This document shows positions 26,710-35,880 of a DNA stretch of 52,207 nucleotides, in pieces. This stretch comes from Pseudomonas sp. 8Z (GTDB taxonomy: Bacteria; Pseudomonadota; Gammaproteobacteria; Pseudomonadales; Pseudomonadaceae): positions 660,318 to 712,524 of the forward strand of contig NZ_LR733824.1 of the NCBI RefSeq assembly GCF_902506535.1, in the 5' to 3' direction. Within the stretch, counting starts at the first letter, position 1; the number at the start of each line of letters is the position of its first letter. A model generated the notes under the pieces. It was given only the letters and a program-made list of their open reading frames with translations, had not been told where the DNA came from and did no database searches. A program made the translations under genes and the position numbers.

Positions 26710-26716
26710 AGGCGTT

Positions 26717-27268
26717 TCACTCCTGTAGCTTGAGGTGTGAAGTATCCGGCGCTGGTGCAGGTGCGTCCGGGCGCGCTTGCCCCATATCGCTACCTACGGG
26801 AGCCAGACTGAACTGCGACAAATCCACTGCTGGCGCCACCGGTTCAGCCTTGGCATCTTGCAGATCACTGCCGACTGGGGCGACACCGAAGTCCGGCGCG
26901 TCAACATTACTGAAAGCCGCCATGTACTCATCACGTGGTGCCACCTGCAAGCGCCCCGGACGCACTGCCTGAGCGGCCGCAACTGGAGCGCTCGGCGTCT
27001 CTGTGGGCGGCGGCGCCAGCTCCACTTCCTCGACAGGCATGTCCATATCGACCACCTCGACCAGAGCACCGGCACGCTGCAGCGTCGCCCGATACTTCTC
27101 GGCACCAGCGGCATCGAGGTTGCTCTTGATGACGATGCGACGCCCGGAGAACAGCAAGGCGATGCGCTGTGCATCGGCCTGAAATAGCTTGGCCAGATTG
27201 GCCTTGACCGCGTCCGACTGGGCACCCGGTATCAGTTGCCCGGAAAAGGCGATCTCATAGCGGCTCAT
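26717..27268 (-). CDS. Uncharacterised protein with N-terminal YEIAFSG-type domain and repeated APVGSD motif
   Basis: 183 residues from ATG 27268 (AGGAG upstream; a GTG at 27274 is possible). Residues 1-~75 form a small domain (RYEIAFSGQLIPGAQSD, LAKLF, LLFSGRRIVIKSNLDAAGA, LQRAGALVEV) that also occurs as an N-terminal module of other gammaproteobacterial membrane or hypothetical proteins. The rest is Pro/Ala-rich with a repeated short motif: FGVAPVGSDL and FSLAPVGSDM. No membrane segment or signal peptide. Function unknown. Confidence 0.75.
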   Translation of the reverse strand: MSRYEIAFSGQLIPGAQSDAVKANLAKLFQADAQRIALLFSGRRIVIKSNLDAAGAEKYRATLQRAGALVEVVDMDMPVEEVELAPPPTETPSAPVAAAQAVRPGRLQVAPRDEYMAAFSNVDAPDFGVAPVGSDLQDAKAEPVAPAVDLSQFSLAPVGSDMGQARPDAPAPAPDTSHLKLQE

Positions 27269-27437
27269 GGTCACACTCCTGTCCTATTCGGCACTCAGTA
27301 TGGCGCAGGTTTTTTCCGGCTCACAACGACGCCGTCGCAGCACCGCCCACAGCCTCCGGCAAAACCGCTCGAACGTATAGCAAACAGCGGCTTAGGCGAC
27401 TCGACAAGCTAATCGAGACACCCGGAAAATAATTGAC

Positions 27438-27482
27438 GCGCGCCAGGTTGCAGCCAAGCAGATGCTTGTTAAACTGGCGCGC
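27438..27482 (+). promoter_or_regulatory. Perfect inverted repeat in the leader of the LEA14-like gene
   Basis: GCGCGCCAG at 27438-27446 is exactly complementary to CTGGCGCGC at 27474-27482, 27 bp apart, ending 14 bp before the ATG. It could fold in the mRNA near the ribosome-binding site (GGGGG) or be a protein site. No sigma-70 promoter is convincing around it. Confidence 0.45.
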
Positions 27483-27496
27483 AATGGGGGTATGAA

Positions 27497-27994
27497 ATGT
27501 TTTCTCAGGCGCAAACGATAAGAATTATCAGCCTACTGATGTTTTTTAGCCTGATCTCAGGCTTGGCAGGATGCTCCACCTGGATGACAGGTAGTTTCAA
27601 GGACCCGGATGTCCGACTCATCAAAGTGGACGTGATCAAAGCCAAGCTGCTCGAACAAGAGTTTCGCTTGCGCTTTCGTATCGACAACCCCAACAGCGTC
27701 AGCCTGCCAGTGCGCGGCCTTGAATACGACATCACACTCAATGAAATCCCTCTCGCCGCGGGTTCCTCCAGCGAGTGGTTCACTGTGCCCGCTCATGGTC
27801 AATACACCTTCGAAGTGCCGGTGCGTACCAACCTCTGGCGCCATGTGCGCCAGGTGGTGAAGATGCTGGAAAAACCCAACCAGCCGATCCGCTACACCCT
27901 CAATGGCGAAGTAAAAACAGGCATGCTCTTCAGCCGCAACGTGCACATGTCGCGCAATGGCGAGATAATTCCCGGCGATTTCATCCCGGAGTAA
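27497..27994 (+). CDS. LEA14/WHy-domain lipoprotein
   Basis: 165 residues. Signal with lipobox (LAGC, Cys26), then a single LEA type 2 / WHy-type beta-sandwich: [26 protein letters not shown] … [16 protein letters not shown] … FEVPV. Bacterial members are envelope lipoproteins associated with desiccation or stress; precise role unknown. Located 5 bp before the His-rich SEC-C gene, with which it is probably co-transcribed. Confidence 0.87.
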   Translation: MFSQAQTIRIISLLMFFSLISGLAGCSTWMTGSFKDPDVRLIKVDVIKAKLLEQEFRLRFRIDNPNSVSLPVRGLEYDITLNEIPLAAGSSSEWFTVPAHGQYTFEVPVRTNLWRHVRQVVKMLEKPNQPIRYTLNGEVKTGMLFSRNVHMSRNGEIIPGDFIPE

Positions 27995-27999
27995 CCCTC

Positions 28000-28200
28000 A
28001 TGAGCAACCAACCCCACGTCCACGGCCCCGACTGCAACCACGACCATGATCATGACCATCACGATCACGGTCATGTGCATGGCCCGCATTGCAATCACGG
28101 CCATCAGGAGCCGGTACGCAACGCGCTGAAGGATGTCGGCCGCAACGATCCCTGCCCGTGCGGCAGCCAGAAGAAATTCAAGAAGTGCCACGGCGCCTGA
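28000..28200 (+). CDS. Small His-rich SEC-C motif protein
   Basis: 66 residues. The first ~35 residues are a metal-binding run rich in His and Asp ([17 protein letters not shown], then CNHGH), and the end is the zinc-finger-like SEC-C motif [15 protein letters not shown] as in SecA and YchJ. GGAG lies upstream. It may buffer or deliver metal; SEC-C modules of SecA bind zinc or iron and SecB/ribosome. It is 5 bp after the lipoprotein gene and 7 bp before a DUF2489 gene. Confidence 0.88.
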   Translation: MSNQPHVHGPDCNHDHDHDHHDHGHVHGPHCNHGHQEPVRNALKDVGRNDPCPCGSQKKFKKCHGA

Positions 28201-28207
28201 TCCGCGC

Positions 28208-28669
28208 ATGAACGCCCTGACCCTGTCTGTGCTGCTCGGTTTGTTGCTGATCGCAGCGCTGGGCGCTTATGCCTGGCATCTTTGGCGCCGCGTCTGGGCC
28301 CAACAGCGCGCCCAGGACAAGGCACGCGAGGAACGCCAGGCACAGCTCGGCGGTGACCTGAGCATCCTTGCCAGCAGCCTGCTCGACGAGCAGTTGCCGC
28401 TGATCGAGGGCGCCATCCGCATCAAGGTACTGCTCGACAACTACGACAGTGCCCTGAGCAACGACAGCCGCTGCCAGGTATTCCACCTGATCTTCGCCGC
28501 CACTGCCGATGTGCCAACCCACGCGGCCTGGAAAGCGCTGGATAAGACCGAGCGGCGGCGTTTCGAGAAGCGTTTCAACGAGCTGGAGCTGCAACACAAG
28601 GCCGCCGCCCGTACGGCAGCCCGCTGGCTGCTCGACGATGGCTTAACGCGCGTGCAAACGAACGCCTGA
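28208..28669 (+). CDS. DUF2489-type membrane-anchored protein
   Basis: 153 residues. One N-terminal helix ([21 protein letters not shown]), then a charged helical domain ([32 protein letters not shown]). It fits the DUF2489 family, of unknown role. Start at 28208 is 7 bp after the SEC-C gene, so three genes (LEA14-like, SEC-C, this) are likely one operon. Confidence 0.85.
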   Translation: MNALTLSVLLGLLLIAALGAYAWHLWRRVWAQQRAQDKAREERQAQLGGDLSILASSLLDEQLPLIEGAIRIKVLLDNYDSALSNDSRCQVFHLIFAATADVPTHAAWKALDKTERRRFEKRFNELELQHKAAARTAARWLLDDGLTRVQTNA

Positions 28670-28680
28670 GCCCTCTTGCC

Positions 28681-28699
28681 AGGCCGCAGCGGCCTCTTT
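28681..28699 (+). terminator. Weak terminator after the DUF2489 gene
   Basis: AGGCCGC-ag-CGGCCT followed by CTTTACCTT, 11 bp beyond the stop codon. Confidence 0.5.
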
Positions 28700-28713
28700 A
28701 CCTTGGCGCCTTT

Positions 28714-28738
28714 GTGGCCGGTCGATACGACCGGCCAC
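28714..28738. promoter_or_regulatory. Perfect inverted repeat upstream of quiP
   Basis: GTGGCCGGTC - gatac - GACCGGCCAC has 10-bp perfect arms and ends 28 bp before the quiP ATG. No T-tract follows on either strand, so a regulator site or a leader hairpin is more likely than a terminator. Confidence 0.45.
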
Positions 28739-28766
28739 ACCCGCTCGCATACCAAGGAAATTCGCC

Positions 28767-31280
28767 ATGCGCCTGCTGGCCCGCCTGACGCTTGCCGCCT
28801 CATTGCTCAGCCTCACCGGCTGCCAGTCCCTACTCAATAGCCGCTATGCCGACAGCCTACCGCCCACCGGTGGTGTGGAGCGAGTCAAGGGCGTGGCCGA
28901 AAGCGCCTCGGTGCGGCGCAACGCCCTGGGCATGCCGCTGATCGAGTCGAGTACCGTCCACGATGCGCTCTTCACCCTTGGCTACGTGCACGCCGGTGAT
29001 CGCCTCAGCCAAATGGTCGGCATGCGCCTGCTGGCTCAAGGCCGCCTGGCAGAGATGGCCGGGCCGGGCGTGCTGGAAATGGACCGTTTCATGCGTGCGG
29101 TCAACTTGAAAAAGAGCGCGGAAATTCTTTACGCCGATGCCTCTCCACGCCTCAAGCGCTTCTTCGAGGTATACGCACGCGGCGTCAACGCCTACCTGTT
29201 CCGCTATCGCGACCGCTTGCCGATGGATCTGGCCGAATCCGGCTACCGCCCCGAATACTGGAAGCCCGAGGATTCGGTGCTGCTGTTCTGCCTGTTGAAT
29301 TTCGGCCTGTCGGTGAACCTGCAGGAAGAAATCGCCGCGCTGACCATGGCCCAGCAAGTCGGCGTCGACAAGCTGCCCTGGCTGCTGCCGATCTACCCGG
29401 ACGAGCCGCTGCCCTTCGCCGAAGCGGAGAAACTCGCCGGCCTCGATCTAAAGGGCCAGTTACCCGGCCTGCAGGCAATGGCTCGCACCGCCGCGCAGGT
29501 CGCCGATCAGCACATGCTCGGCGTCGCCGCGTCGAACAGTTGGGCCATCGCACCTGAGCACAGCCGCACCGGCAAGAGCCTGCTGGCCAACGATACGCAC
29601 CTGCCGCTGAGCATGCCTTCGCTGTGGAATTTCGTGCAGATCCGCTCGCCCAAGTACCAGGCCGCCGGTATCTCCCTGGCTGGAGTCCCCGCCGTGGTGG
29701 CCGGTTACAATGGCAAGCTAGCCTGGGGCATGACCATGGTGATGGGCGACAGTCAGGATCTCTTCCTTGAGCGCATCAAGCGCGAAGGCAGCCGCCTGAT
29801 GTACCAGGCCGATGGCAAATGGCTGCCGGTCAGCGAGCACCAGGAAACCTTCTTCATCAAAGGCCAACGCCCAATCCGCGAGACGTTCTACGAGACCCGC
29901 AACGGCCCGTTGCTCAACACCGCGCTGGGCGAGCGCAAGAACAGGCTGCAACCGCTACCGTTGCAGAGTGGCTATGGCCTGGCGCTGAAAAGCACCGTGT
30001 TCGAACACGACAAGAGCCTCGATGCGTTCTTCGACCTGTCCCGCGCGCAGTCAGTTGACGAGGCCTTCGAGGCGACACGCGAGATTCGCGCCATGCCGCT
30101 CAACATCCTCTTCGCCGACGCCCAGCATATCGGCTGGCAAGTGACCGGGCGCTATCCAAACCGCCGCGAAGGCCGCGGCCTACTGCCGTCGCCCGGCTGG
30201 GACGAGCGCTATGCCTGGGATGGCTATGCCGACCCCATGCTGCATCCTTACGATCAGGACCCACCCCAGGGCTGGCTGGGTAGCGCCAATGAACGCAGCG
30301 CGCCACCTGGCTATGGCATGCAGTTGTCCAGTTCCTGGTATTACCCGGAGCGCGCCGAACGCATCGCCGAACTGGCCAGCAAGGGCCGCCACGATGGGCG
30401 CAGCATGATCGCCATGCAGTACGACCAGACTTCGCCCTTCGTCGCCAAGCTGCAGACCATGTTCAACGACCCGCTCATGCATGACCCGCTGCGCCAGGCC
30501 ATCGCCGCCCTGCCAGCCGGTCAGCGTGAGCGCGCCGATGAGGCGCTGAAACGCCTGCTGGCTTTTGACGGCAAACTGGCCGCCACCTCTGCCGATGCGG
30601 CCGTCTACGGCGCCTTCCTGCAGGAAAGCGCGCGGCAGATCTTCCTCGACGAACTGGGCCCCGAAGGCAGCCCGGCCTGGAAGGCCCTGGTGGAAACCGC
30701 CAATACCTCCTACTCGGCGCAAGCTGACCACCTGCTCGGCCGTCCTGATAGCCCGTTCTGGGATGACGTACGCACCGCGCAGAAAGAAGACAAGCCGACC
30801 ATTCTGGCACGCAGCCTGGCCGCGAGCATCGCGCTACTGGAGAGCCGCCTGGGCAACGAGCGGCGCAATTGGCAGTGGGGCAAACTGCACACCTACGAAT
30901 GGGTCACCGATACCACGCGCATGGCGCCCTACATGAGCGCCAGCCAGCGCAGCAGCATCAATGCGCTCAAAGGCTATCTGGATCGCGGCCCCTACCCGGC
31001 CGGAGGCGATCACAGCACGCTGAACACCTCGGCCTACCCTTGGGGGCAGAGTTTCGACACGGCCCTGATCCCGGCCATGCGTATCGTCGTCGACTTCGCT
31101 GCCGAAGAGCCGCTGAGCGGCGTCAACAGCTCCGGGCAATCCGGCAACCCGGCCAGCCAGCACTATGCCGACGGCATCGACGCGTGGCTCAAGGGCGGCT
31201 ACATGAGTTTCCCGTTCCAGTCGAAGAATCTGGACAAGGTCTACGGCAACCAGCGGCTACTCCTAGTGCCCGCCCGATAA
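28767..31280 (+). CDS. quiP: Acyl-homoserine lactone acylase QuiP (penicillin-acylase family)
   Basis: 837 residues. An Ntn-hydrolase precursor that is cut into alpha and beta chains; the N-terminal nucleophile of the beta chain is Ser256 in [10 protein letters not shown]. The preceding chain carries [11 protein letters not shown] and [13 protein letters not shown], and the late part has GGDHSTLN and [17 protein letters not shown], as in QuiP of P. aeruginosa (PA1032), which degrades long-chain AHL signals. A lipobox (LSLTGC, Cys19) suggests lipid anchoring in the envelope. The context (OmpA, DUF2489 and dinG upstream) is also that of quiP. Followed by a terminator and a large repeat locus. 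Confidence 0.93.
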   Translation: MRLLARLTLAASLLSLTGCQSLLNSRYADSLPPTGGVERVKGVAESASVRRNALGMPLIESSTVHDALFTLGYVHAGDRLSQMVGMRLLAQGRLAEMAGPGVLEMDRFMRAVNLKKSAEILYADASPRLKRFFEVYARGVNAYLFRYRDRLPMDLAESGYRPEYWKPEDSVLLFCLLNFGLSVNLQEEIAALTMAQQVGVDKLPWLLPIYPDEPLPFAEAEKLAGLDLKGQLPGLQAMARTAAQVADQHMLGVAASNSWAIAPEHSRTGKSLLANDTHLPLSMPSLWNFVQIRSPKYQAAGISLAGVPAVVAGYNGKLAWGMTMVMGDSQDLFLERIKREGSRLMYQADGKWLPVSEHQETFFIKGQRPIRETFYETRNGPLLNTALGERKNRLQPLPLQSGYGLALKSTVFEHDKSLDAFFDLSRAQSVDEAFEATREIRAMPLNILFADAQHIGWQVTGRYPNRREGRGLLPSPGWDERYAWDGYADPMLHPYDQDPPQGWLGSANERSAPPGYGMQLSSSWYYPERAERIAELASKGRHDGRSMIAMQYDQTSPFVAKLQTMFNDPLMHDPLRQAIAALPAGQRERADEALKRLLAFDGKLAATSADAAVYGAFLQESARQIFLDELGPEGSPAWKALVETANTSYSAQADHLLGRPDSPFWDDVRTAQKEDKPTILARSLAASIALLESRLGNERRNWQWGKLHTYEWVTDTTRMAPYMSASQRSSINALKGYLDRGPYPAGGDHSTLNTSAYPWGQSFDTALIPAMRIVVDFAAEEPLSGVNSSGQSGNPASQHYADGIDAWLKGGYMSFPFQSKNLDKVYGNQRLLLVPAR

Positions 31281-31359
31281 TGACCGTTCGTCGGGTGGCG
31301 CTGAACCTTCAAACCAGCACCACCCTCTGAATAATCGACTTACTCCATCGATCATCTTT

Positions 31360-31385
31360 AAGGCGCCTTTGGCGCCTTTTCTTTT
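31360..31385 (+). terminator. Rho-independent terminator after quiP
   Basis: AAGGCGCC - ttt - GGCGCCTTTTCTTTT: a 7-8-bp stem with a T-rich tail 80 bp beyond the stop codon. A second GGCGCC-tct-GGCGCC followed by TATTTTTT lies at 31466-31488. Confidence 0.85.
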
Positions 31386-31523
31386 ATCCACAGAAAAACC
31401 GCACCGCATTGAACTTCCTGATCAATACGGGCTCAGAACCTATGCATCGATTGCAATGCTCCCCTGGCGCCTCTGGCGCCTATTTTTTGGTTCATCGCAT
31501 TTTCAGGGGGAATGACGGGTTGA

Positions 31524-31819
31524 CACCGGACTGGCAAGTTTGTGTGAGTGCTTGTTGCTTGTTCCGAATTGTCGCGTTTTGTTGATGTCTTTGGTTTCGC
31601 CTTCCCAGGCGAGTCACTTTTGCAGGGCAAAAGTAACCAAAACCCTCCGCCCGTTCATCCGGCCCTCGCTTCGCGAGGGTTCGTTCACTCCATCGCCGCT
31701 CCAGAGGCCCGCCACGATGGGCCATCCATGGCCCTCCGTGGCTCTCGCGACATCCTGTCGCTCGACCTCTTCCACGACGACTCCGTTCACCCTCCTGGGC
31801 GGGCTCTGCACGCGCCTGA
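31524..31819 (+). repeat. ~300-bp repeat, copy 1
   Basis: From CACCGGACTGGCAAGTTTG to GCACGCGCCTGA this 296-bp stretch is, by eye, the same as 51870-52207 except that copy 3 has six more TTGCTTG heptamers. It contains the CTTTTGC-agg-GCAAAAG dyad seen in a wide family of noncoding Pseudomonas/Xanthomonas repeats and gives rise to several open but unlikely reading frames. No transposase, so not an insertion sequence of the usual kind. Together with copy 2 it fills the 1-kb gap (31281-32305) between quiP and the Nudix regulator gene. Confidence 0.8.
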
Positions 31820-31903
31820 ACCAGCGGTAACTCAGGTGTAGCTGGGAGTGCTCTGGCAAGAGCAACAGCGAGCCGCTGTGGTCATCGAGTCAAATCTATA
31901 GTC

Positions 31904-32276
31904 TCAGGCGCGCGAATGGCCCCTTCAGGAGGGTGAGTGGAATCGTTGTGTAGAGGGGCGAGCCGCAGGGATGCGGCGAGATACCGATGGCGGCCCCGCG
32001 AAATGGGCCAGGGATGGCCATGTACGCCGACCCTCGGAGCAACGATGGAGCGAACGAACCCCGGCGCAGCAGGGCGGGGGCGCCTAGCTCGGATGGCAGG
32101 GCCAAGACTTTTTGCCTTCTTTTGTGGCGTTTGACAAAAGAAGGTCGCCGGGAGGCGAAACGGGAGCCATCAGCAGAGCGCGATAAGCAGCTTTACACCG
32201 GAAACCAGAGCACACTCACACAAACTTGCCAGTCCGGTGCCAATACTGATTTTCCCAAGATTCCGCGAAGAACCTA
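31904..32276 (-). repeat. ~300-bp repeat, copy 2 (inverted, diverged)
   Basis: Read on the minus strand this part parallels copy 1: CTTCTTTTGTCAAACG dyad, GGGGTTCGTTCGCTCCATCG, CATGGCCATCCCTGGCCC, CACTCACCCTCCTGAAGGG and GCGCGCCTGA, with many substitutions. Its outer end (32211-32276), however, matches the outer end of copy 3 (51833-51898) as an exact inverted complement over more than 60 bp. So copies 1 and 2 stand head to head with about 85 bp between them. Confidence 0.75.
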
Positions 32277-32305
32277 TTTTTTTGCCTGCGTTTTTGTGCC
32301 TCGCC

Positions 32306-32998
32306 TCAAGCCAGCAAGCTGCGATCAAAAATGAACGCCTCGTCGGCCTGCGGACAATGCTGCAGCAGCGTTTGCGGTCGCCCCATCTTCGGGTAGTTCT
32401 TCTCACCGGTATCGACAATCCAGCTCTGCGCCCTCATCCGCTCCAGGCGCCCACGCAGCGTGGTGTGTTGCACCGGTTGCCCCAGGCAGGCCTGATAAGC
32501 GCCAAGCGCCTCAGTCACGCTGAAGCGCGAGGCCAGCAGGTACAACGGCAACGAGCTGTACACCGACTTACCCTGCAAGCGTTCGGCAGCCAAACGCACC
32601 AGTTGCGCGTGATCGAAGGGTAGCGACTGCTGACCTGCCATAATGGCCTGCAACTCAACGAAGCGCAGGTGCTCATCCTGCGGTTCAGCGTCCGGCGCCA
32701 GCAGCGCCAGGTAACAGGTGCTCAGTGACCAACCACGCGGATCGCGCGCACCATTACCCACTGTTGCCACCTGCTCCAGGTACTGCGGTTGCAGCCGCGC
32801 CTTATCGACCAGAGCCCGTGCTGCCGCGGCATCCAGGCTGACATCGGCGCAGCGACCATTGACTAGCACGCCCGGCAATGCCCACTGCCCCTCATAGGGC
32901 TCACGCTGGCGACACAACAACAGCACCTGCAGGCGCCCCGCCTCACTCAGACGCAGCGCCACGATATCAACACCAGCCAGAACTTCCACTGCACTCAT
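32306..32998 (-). CDS. nrtR: NrtR-type Nudix transcriptional regulator of NAD metabolism
   Basis: 230 residues from ATG 32998. The N-terminal ~140 residues are a Nudix fold (LQVLLLCRQREPYEGQWALPGVLV) whose catalytic box is degenerate (no REUXEE), as in NrtR regulators that sense ADP-ribose instead of hydrolysing it. The C-terminal ~80 residues form a winged-helix DNA-binding domain (SVTEALGAYQACLGQPVQHTTLRGRLERM). It is divergent from pncA-pncB-nadE, like PA4916 in P. aeruginosa, and should repress that operon. A perfect palindrome lies in the gap. Confidence 0.9.
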   Translation of the reverse strand: MSAVEVLAGVDIVALRLSEAGRLQVLLLCRQREPYEGQWALPGVLVNGRCADVSLDAAAARALVDKARLQPQYLEQVATVGNGARDPRGWSLSTCYLALLAPDAEPQDEHLRFVELQAIMAGQQSLPFDHAQLVRLAAERLQGKSVYSSLPLYLLASRFSVTEALGAYQACLGQPVQHTTLRGRLERMRAQSWIVDTGEKNYPKMGRPQTLLQHCPQADEAFIFDRSLLA

Positions 32999-33082
32999 CG
33001 TGTCCCTCACCTCAGCTTGCACTTATTTCATCTTGACCAATAAGCCATCTGTTTTCACCCCTGAATCAGAAAAACGCTTGAC

Positions 33083-33109
33083 CACATATTTCATCAGGTG
33101 GAATATGTG
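33083..33109. promoter_or_regulatory. Palindromic operator, probable NrtR site
   Basis: CACATATT and AATATGTG are perfect 8-bp inverted arms separated by 11 bp, in the 141-bp gap between nrtR (start 32998) and pncA (start 33140). Place and size fit an NrtR operator; the exact Pseudomonas consensus cannot be checked here. Confidence 0.6.
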
Positions 33110-33139
33110 CCCATCTAACACGCAGCACAGAGGTGCGCC

Positions 33140-33778
33140 ATGAAGACCGCCAGCTTCGATGTAGACGCTCAGAAAGGCTTTACTCCGCTTTGCCCCAACG
33201 AGCTGCCCGTGCCCGGCGGCGATAGCATCGTTGCTGCGCTGAACCAGATGGCCACTCATGCGCAACTACGCATCGGCAGCAAAGATGCCCACAGCCCACA
33301 CGCTGCCTGGGTCGTCGACAGTCATGAAGACATGCTGCGCGCCCTCCCCCTGGCCAATGCCGACCTGACCTGGGTAAGGCACTGCGTGCCCGGCACCCCT
33401 GGTTTTGAACTGCTAGACGGTTTGCCCACACCGCTGGACTACGACTACTTCGTGTGGAAAGGCATAGAGCCGGATCTGCACCCCTACGGCGCCTGCTACC
33501 ACGACCTGGCCGAGAAGCGCAGCACAGGCGTGATCGAGTTTCTCCGACACAATAGCGTCGAACGGGTGCTGGTCGGCGGCCTGGCGCTGGATTACTGCGT
33601 CAAGACCACCGCACTGCAACTGCGCCGGGCGGGTTTCGAGGTGATCGTCTACCTGCCCGCCTGTCGCGCCATCGCCGACGAAACCGCATCGCTCGCACTG
33701 CAGGCAATGAACGAAGCAGGCATCCTCTTCGCCAAAAACGCACAAGAACTGGACATGCCCCTGGAGTGCCAAGGATGA
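33140..33778 (+). CDS. pncA: Nicotinamidase
   Basis: 212 residues. PncA hydrolyses nicotinamide to nicotinate and ammonia. The D-K-C triad is visible: Asp in FDVDAQKGF, Lys in YFVWKGIE and Cys in [13 protein letters not shown]; a metal-site motif SKDAH follows the first strand, and [18 protein letters not shown] is the substrate loop. Its TGA overlaps the ATG of pncB, so the two are coupled in the salvage operon under NrtR. Confidence 0.95.
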   Translation: MKTASFDVDAQKGFTPLCPNELPVPGGDSIVAALNQMATHAQLRIGSKDAHSPHAAWVVDSHEDMLRALPLANADLTWVRHCVPGTPGFELLDGLPTPLDYDYFVWKGIEPDLHPYGACYHDLAEKRSTGVIEFLRHNSVERVLVGGLALDYCVKTTALQLRRAGFEVIVYLPACRAIADETASLALQAMNEAGILFAKNAQELDMPLECQG

Positions 33779-34980
33779 GTGACAGCGTTTTCGCCGACCG
33801 TATCGTGCAGAACCTGCTCGATACCGACCTGTATAAACTGACCATGATGCAGGCGGTGCTGCACAACTACCCCAACGCCGAAGTGGAGTGGGAATTCCGC
33901 TGCCGCAACAGCGAGGATCTGACACCCTACCTGGCCGAGATCCGCTACCAGTTCGAGCGCCTCAGTGAGCTGAGCCTGACCGTCGATCAGCTCGCTTTCC
34001 TCGAACGCATTCCGTTCATCAAGCCGGACTTCATCCGCTTTCTCAGCCTGTTCCGCTTCAACCTGCGCTACGTGCACACCAGTATCGAAGACGGCCAGTT
34101 GAGCATTCGCCTGCGTGGCCCCTGGCTACATGTGATCCTCTTCGAAGTGCCACTGCTGGCGATCATCAGCGAAGTGCGCAACCGTTACCGCTACCGCGAA
34201 GTGCTACTGGAACACGCGGCTGAGCGCCTCTACGAGAAAATCGACTGGCTGCGCAGCGAGGCCAGTGACAACGAGCTGGCCGGCTTCCAACTGGCGGACT
34301 TCGGCACCCGTCGGCGTTTCTCCTATCGCGTGCAGGAACAGGCCGTACGCATCCTCAAGCGCGACTTCCCAGGGCGTTTCGTTGGCACTAGCAATCTGCA
34401 CCTGGCGCGCGAGTTCGACCTCAAACCCATCGGCACCATGGCCCACGAATGGCTGATGGCCCACCAGCAACTCGGCCCGCGCCTGATCGACAGCCAAATC
34501 GCCGCGCTGGATTGCTGGGTACGCGAATACCGTGGCCAGTTGGGTATCGCCCTGACCGACTGCATCACCATGGATGCTTTTTTGGCCGACTTCGACCTGT
34601 ACTTCGCCAAGCTCTTCGACGGCCTGCGTCACGACTCCGGCGATCCGCTGGTGTGGGCGGAAAAAGCCATCGCCCACTACGAAAAGCTCGGCATCGACCC
34701 TATGAGCAAGACCCTGGTGTTCTCCGACGGCCTCGACCTGAAGAAGTCGCTACACCTCTACCGTGCACTTTGCGGGCGAATCCACGTAAGCTTCGGCGTT
34801 GGCACCAACCTGACCTGCGACCTCCCCGGCGTCGAGCCCATGAACATCGTCATCAAGATGATCGCCTGCAACGGTCAGCCGGTGGCCAAGATATCCGACA
34901 CCCCCGGCAAGACCCAATGCCGCGACGAAAACTTCGTCCACTACCTCAAACACGTCTTTCGCGTCAGTGACGCCCAGTGA
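33775..34980 (+). CDS. pncB: Nicotinate phosphoribosyltransferase
   Basis: 401 residues, the family's usual length. PncB converts nicotinate and PRPP to nicotinate mononucleotide. Visible are [15 protein letters not shown] near the start, [11 protein letters not shown], the GTSNLHLA and AHEWLMAHQ motifs, GLRHDSGDP and the closing [15 protein letters not shown]. Start by the overlap with pncA; an ATG at 33766 would be inside it. nadE follows 10 bp after the stop. Confidence 0.96.
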   Translation: MSDSVFADRIVQNLLDTDLYKLTMMQAVLHNYPNAEVEWEFRCRNSEDLTPYLAEIRYQFERLSELSLTVDQLAFLERIPFIKPDFIRFLSLFRFNLRYVHTSIEDGQLSIRLRGPWLHVILFEVPLLAIISEVRNRYRYREVLLEHAAERLYEKIDWLRSEASDNELAGFQLADFGTRRRFSYRVQEQAVRILKRDFPGRFVGTSNLHLAREFDLKPIGTMAHEWLMAHQQLGPRLIDSQIAALDCWVREYRGQLGIALTDCITMDAFLADFDLYFAKLFDGLRHDSGDPLVWAEKAIAHYEKLGIDPMSKTLVFSDGLDLKKSLHLYRALCGRIHVSFGVGTNLTCDLPGVEPMNIVIKMIACNGQPVAKISDTPGKTQCRDENFVHYLKHVFRVSDAQ

Positions 34981-34990
34981 GGACACAGAC

Positions 34991-35818
34991 ATGAGCAACC
35001 GCCAAGCCGAAATTGCCGCCGCCCTCGACGTCGTGCCGCCCTTTGCCGACGCCGCCGCGCTGATCGGAGAGATCGAGCGGCGCAAGAATTTCATCAAACA
35101 CACCCTCAAGCAGTCCGGCCTCAAGGTGCTGGTGCTGGGCATCAGCGGCGGCGTCGACTCGCTGACAGCCGGGCGCCTGGCGCAACTGTCGGTCGAAGAA
35201 CTGCGCGCGGAGACTGGCGATAGCGCCTACCGATTCATCGCCGTACGCCTGCCGCACAACGCCCAGCATGACGAGCACGACGCCCAGGATTCGCTGAAAT
35301 TCATCCGCGCTGACGAAGAAGACACCGTCAACATCGCCGCCGCCGTCAGCGGCCTGGGTGAACAAGTCACCCACCTGCAAAAACTCACTGATGCCCGCCG
35401 CGACTTCGTTGTCGGCAACATCAAGGCGCGCATCCGCATGGTTGCCCAGTTCGCCATCGCCAACGCCAACAATGGCCTGGTGATCGGCACCGACCACGCC
35501 GCCGAAGCGGTGATGGGCTTCTTCACCAAATTCGGCGACGGCGCCTGCGACCTCGCCCCGCTGTCCGGCCTGGTGAAGAAGCAGGTACGCGCCATTGCCG
35601 CGCATCTGGGCGCACCGCAGCACCTGGTGATGAAGACCCCGACCGCCGACCTGGAAGAACTGCGCCCAGGCAAACCGGACGAAGAAGCGCACGGCGTGAC
35701 CTACGCCGAAATCGACGCCTTCCTGCATGGCGAGAAGGTCAGCGACGAGGCCTATGCCACCATCGTGCGTACCTATGACAATACCCGTCACAAGCGCGAG
35801 CTGCCGCTGGTGCCCTGA
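34991..35818 (+). CDS. nadE: NH3-dependent NAD synthetase
   Basis: 275 residues, a single synthetase domain with no glutaminase, so ammonia is the nitrogen donor. The PP-loop SGGVDS stands at residues ~48-53; [19 protein letters not shown] and [17 protein letters not shown] are the adenylate and Mg-site motifs. It makes NAD from nicotinate adenine dinucleotide and completes the pncA-pncB-nadE salvage operon. A strong terminator follows. Confidence 0.97.
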   Translation: MSNRQAEIAAALDVVPPFADAAALIGEIERRKNFIKHTLKQSGLKVLVLGISGGVDSLTAGRLAQLSVEELRAETGDSAYRFIAVRLPHNAQHDEHDAQDSLKFIRADEEDTVNIAAAVSGLGEQVTHLQKLTDARRDFVVGNIKARIRMVAQFAIANANNGLVIGTDHAAEAVMGFFTKFGDGACDLAPLSGLVKKQVRAIAAHLGAPQHLVMKTPTADLEELRPGKPDEEAHGVTYAEIDAFLHGEKVSDEAYATIVRTYDNTRHKRELPLVP

Positions 35819-35838
35819 TCGCAGAGAGCAAAAAAGAA

Positions 35839-35862
35839 GAAGCCGGGCATAGCCCGGCTTCT
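35839..35862. terminator. Bidirectional terminator between nadE and dcd
   Basis: GAAGCCGGGC - ata - GCCCGGCTTC with A-rich and T-rich flanks; it serves nadE (+) and the convergent dcd (-). Confidence 0.85.
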
Positions 35863-35880
35863 TTGCATCATGAAGGTCGA

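Noticed and set aside
31492..31865. Open reading frames within the repeat copies (also at 51832-52199)
   Set aside because: Frames exist on both strands over the same repeat DNA and change with the heptamer count; no ribosome-binding site or family. They are repeat-derived.
31904..32276. Insertion sequence at the repeat pair
   Set aside because: No transposase-sized gene or catalytic motif between the inverted ends, and no target duplication could be identified.
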